64,000 nt of DNA from Portunus trituberculatus (Eukaryota > Arthropoda > Malacostraca > Decapoda > Portunidae), in assembly GCF_017591435.1 (NCBI RefSeq), contig NC_059258.1, positions 7,547,644 to 7,611,643 of the forward strand, written 5' to 3'. A model generated the notes under the pieces. That model did not search any database. It was not told the origin of the DNA and was given only the letters and a program-made list of their open reading frames with translations. Below, piece after piece: positions 60,594 through 64,000 of the stretch (positions are counted from its first letter, which is position 1; every line of letters begins with the position of its first letter). The translations under genes were made by a program, and so were the position numbers.

Positions 60594-61191
60594 TGTCGTG
60601 CTCCGAGCTGTTGCACGACGTTACACAAATTGTCTAGCTACTGGCTATAAATAGTCAAAGGTTTTTTCTATCTTTAATTTACAAAACTAATATCTATACA
60701 TAAGGTGTTCGATACGGCGCCGACAAGTAACAATCACAACTCTTTCTGTTGCCTTCTCCACTGCAATTATTACAATTTCTCTTACAAACATCCTTAAGAA
60801 CTGCATTAATCTCGTAGATATTCTAGCATCAAAACGGATTTCACTTCAAACATCATCCACAATATCTTCATAACGTATTACAACATCTGAACCCGGTGCT
60901 TTATTTCTCCGTAAATCTCATACGTAGTACGTACAATATTACCCTTTTTCCCAGCTACCCGTATATAAGGATGACCTTTACTTGGTACATGAATGCAAGC
61001 AACCACATGACGTACCACCAAATATATTACCATACACATATAATTACCAGACTCCGTTCAACAAAATGACAACGTAACACCACCGAAATATAATGACAAA
61101 TATTGATATCTCCACAAAGTGACTTCCTCAAATAATCTCTTTCTCTTGGTACCCATACATGGAACCACGTTAACTTCGTACACAATTACAC
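60594..61191. repeat. Truncated second copy of the 6721-type LTR
   Basis: Begins TGTCGTGCTCCGAGCTGTTG and follows 6721-7330 base for base with scattered differences, including CTATAAATAG. It ends at 61191 where A7 begins. Confidence 0.85.
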
Positions 61192-63290
61192 GGATGTCTT
61201 TAACAAAGTCCGCCGAATTGCTGGGAAGTATTCTACTCCTCCCCCACCAGTTTTGTTGTCTGCTGGGCGAACGGTGGCAGACCCTAAGACTGTCGCCGAC
61301 CTCTTCGCGGAGCACTTTGCCAGTGTTTCCCGGAAGGATCCTGCAGCCCCGGGCGCACGTCACCGCCAGAGAATGGAATCTCTCGGCATAAATTTTTCTT
61401 CCACTGGAAGGGAGTCCTATAATGTCCCCTTCTCTGCCTCCGAGTTGCGGACTGCTTTGTCCCAGTGTCACGACTCTTCTCCTGGTCCAGATGATATTCC
61501 TTATGCCTTCTTGCGCCACATGTCTGACAGTGCTTTTAACTGTTTATCTTTATATGATTTGGCATACCGGTGACTTTCCATCAGTGGTTCTCCCATTTCC
61601 AAAGCCTGGGAAAGGTAATCTCCAGGCTACGAACTACCATCCTATATCTTTAACATCCTGCATTTGTAAAGTTTTAGAAAAGATGGTAAATGTTAGACTC
61701 GTGTGGTACTTGGAGAAGGGGAAGTACTTGTCATCGGTACAGTACGGCTTCCGAAAGATGAGGTCTACTACTGATGCTCTTTTATCCTTAGAGTTTTCTA
61801 TTTGTGAGGGCTTCGCTAATCACCACCATCAAGTAACAGTCTTTTTTGACCTGGAGAAGGCCTACGACACGGCTTGGTGTCATGGCATTTTACAGTCTTT
61901 GTTTAATTTTGGCCTTCGTGGTCGCCTTCCTATTTTTATCCAGCAGTTTTTATCCAGACGTCTTTTACGGGTTCGATTTGGGAGTGTTCTCTTCGAGACT
62001 ACTGCTCTAAATGATGGTGTCCCACAGGGAAGTATCATTAGTGTTACACTTTTCTCAGTCACCATTAATGGTGTGATAGATACTCTTTCAGATGGCATTC
62101 ACAGCTCCTTATATGTTGATGATTTATGTATTTCTTTTGCTGTTGCTAGGATGTCACTGATTGAGCGCAAGCTCCAACTGGCGATCAATAGGGTGTCCAG
62201 TTGGGCCAACATGAACGGTTTTCGATTTTCCACCTCGAAGACCGTAGTCATGCATTTTTGTCGCAACCGTGGTGTCCATCCAGACCCTGATTTATACCTC
62301 ACCAATAGACGCCTCTCATGCGTGGAGGCGACTCGATATCTTGGCCTTTTATTTGACAACCGTCTCACCTGGGTTCCCCATTTCCGTTCTCTTAAGGCGT
62401 CTTGTCGGCAGGCATTATCCCTTCTTCGGGTTTTAAGTCACACCTCTTGGGGTGCGGACAGGGACACTTGCTGCTTCTGCACCGTACACTTATACTTCCA
62501 AAGCTGGAATACGGCTGTGAGATCTACTCATTCGCAACGGATGCACGACTACGCACGCTTGACTCCGTGCATCATGCTGGGATCCGCTTGGCTATGGGTG
62601 CATTTCGGACATCTCCAATACCTAGCCTTCTAGTGGATGCTGGTCTCTGGCCGCTCGACCTCCGGCGCCAATCTTCGATGCTCCCATGTTGGTTTCGCAC
62701 CCACCGTCTTCCTAATTCTGTCCCTTGTCTGTCAATATTGCGGGACTCGCATTCGCAGGCGTATCTCACTCGACCGAGTCTAAACCTTTTGGCTTTCGAG
62801 TGGCAAACCTCATGATGGATTTGTCCATCGATCCCACTCCTGTCTACTCTTTCCGGCTCCCACGAGTTGGTTATTGGCAGCTTCTGGTTGTTTCATTATG
62901 CCCTCCTGCCATGGACGGCAAGAAGGATTTTCTGCCAGCTCTGTCCCACACACGGTTTTTAAAACGCTTTTTTATTCATTCTGATGACATCTGATGACGT
63001 TTTTACTGATGGTTCCAAATCCGACGCAGGCGTTGGGTTTAGTGTGGTTTTCCCCTCTTTTTATCGGTCTGGCAGTCTTCCTCCGGTAGCCTCTATCTTT
63101 ACTGCGGAGCTGTCTGCCATAGTCCTAGCTTTACAGATTATTTTTACTCTCACGGTTTCGTCTTACAATTTTTAGTGACCGTCGCAGTGCTCTTACTGCT
63201 CGCTTTTGCACTGTCTCCCTTAACCCTTTGATTTTTATCAGCCCTGGATTGGCTCTGTCTTCTCACCCAACGAGGATATCGTGTTGGGTT
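61192..63290 (+). pseudogene. Family A fragment A7: ORF2 linker, RT and part of RNase H
   Basis: Starts inside ORF2 (GGATGTCTTTAACAAAG). NYHPISLTSCICKVLEKMVN (about 61630), VQYGFRKMRSTTDALLSLEF, TVFFDLEKAYDTAWCHGILQ (about 61837), GVPQGSIISVTLFSVTING, LYVDDLCISFAVARMS (about 62110), FTDGSKSDAGVGFS (about 63000). The RT block is open for about 400 codons (61422-62633), the longest RT frame in the window. It is broken later near 62470, 62780 and 62990, and ends at the RNase H RGYRVGF segment. Confidence 0.85.
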
Positions 63291-63540
63291 CCCAGCCTGG
63301 ACACCCAACCATCCAGCACAGGACGGCCCCTATTGGGCGATCCCTCCAGCGGGTGGCTACGCTGGTCCACTGGCATCCTACGTAGGAACAATTCAGTCTG
63401 GCCCCTCACTGGCGACCTTACTAGCATGGGTAGCCCTCTCCCCCTCGAAAGGGCAGAGCAGGGGCCTAAGCCCCCTCGCCAGGTCACAGGGGCACGCAAG
63501 ATCCCCCACCACGACAAGGCGGTTCTCATCTGGGGGCCCT
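63291..63540 (-). mobile_element. Family A inverted 5' leader fragment, A8
   Basis: Reverse-complement leader covering about element bases 250 down to 1. It ends at CATCTGGGGGCCC, the complement of the family start. It sits head-on against the sense fragment A9. Confidence 0.85.
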
Positions 63541-64000
63541 TCTGGTGGTTGCTGTTAAGGTTTTTATGGGACGATCCTATACTATCTGCAGTTTATATCT
63601 CCCTCCTCAGGTTCCTGTCTCCAGGGGTGAGCTTGACGGCCTGGTGCGTCAGCTGACTCCACCTTACCTCTTGTTGGGAGATTTTAACGGCTGTCACCCA
63701 TTGTGGGATGAAGGTGCTAGTAATCCTCGCGGAGTTTTAATCGGTTCTTTTATTGAGGATGAGGGATTGGAGGTTTTAAATTTTGGGGATTTTACTCATT
63801 TCCACAGTCCTACTGGGACTTTTACAGCTATCGATCTTTCTCTGTACATCTAATTTTTCCTTGATTTTAATGGGCGGGTCCTACCGGATTTACACGGTAG
63901 TTACCACTTCCCGATTTTATTAAAATCTGTGAACTCAGAGCCACAGTCCCGGTCCCCACGCTGGGTTTTAGACAAGGCAGATTGGCCAAGATTCACAGAC
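63541..64000 (+). pseudogene. Family A fragment A9: ORF2 endonuclease (continues past window)
   Basis: VAVKVFMGRSYTICSLYLPP, LLGDFNGCHPLWDEGASNP (about 63675) and THFHSPTGTFTAIDLSL (about 63795), then the SDHF-type region altered to a Tyr-His version (TTACCACTTCC). It is cut by the window end. Confidence 0.85.

Overview
The window is eukaryotic, repeat-dominated, gene-poor DNA. The mixture of I-like non-LTR retrotransposons carrying an RNase H domain, a second EN-RT non-LTR family, Ty3/gypsy and BEL/Pao elements, hAT transposons with BED-type fingers, a tRNA-Val-headed SINE and dense GT, GA, CT and AT microsatellites resembles decapod crustacean (crab or shrimp) genomes. That assignment is an inference from family resemblance, not a database result. 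No intact cellular gene was found.

Layout. 1-5660: minus-strand copy of non-LTR family A (A1), inserted in the pol region of a minus-strand gypsy element that extends to its 5' LTR at 11837-12118. The gypsy element is also split by a solo LTR with a 4-bp duplication (6721-8052) and by a minus-strand family B non-LTR element (8321-11581). 12388-14670: plus-strand B copy, itself cut by a small inverted B copy. 14690-17445: microsatellite and polypyrimidine cluster containing a tRNA-derived SINE. 17727-23660: minus-strand A2. 23661-24910: B fragment. 25357-27334: hAT-like element splitting a possible exon and containing a second hAT-like element with a perfect 8-bp duplication.

27965-44620 is the most unusual part. 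It holds two same-strand (minus) copies of a five-exon gene predicted to encode a zinc-finger tyrosine recombinase. Copy A (28119-37764) has a full-length A element (A3) in a coding exon, flanked by a 15-bp target duplication, and a 1.15-kb pure AT array in its first intron. Copy B (42855-44620) lacks its N-terminus. The copies carry different lesions. Between them is a complete but frameshifted hAT transposon (38378-41333) with a 16-bp terminal inverted repeat and an 8-bp duplication.

44796-64000: an A 5' fragment (A4), a BEL/Pao element (45233-52513) with apparently identical 971-bp LTRs but a broken pol and no target duplication, A5, a nearly full-length A6 (54625-60593), a second copy of the gypsy-type LTR (60594-61191), and further A fragments, including an inverted 5' piece next to a sense piece that looks like twin priming.

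The coding regions are best read as decayed mobile-element genes plus the recombinase gene pair. Several elements can be ordered in time from their nesting.
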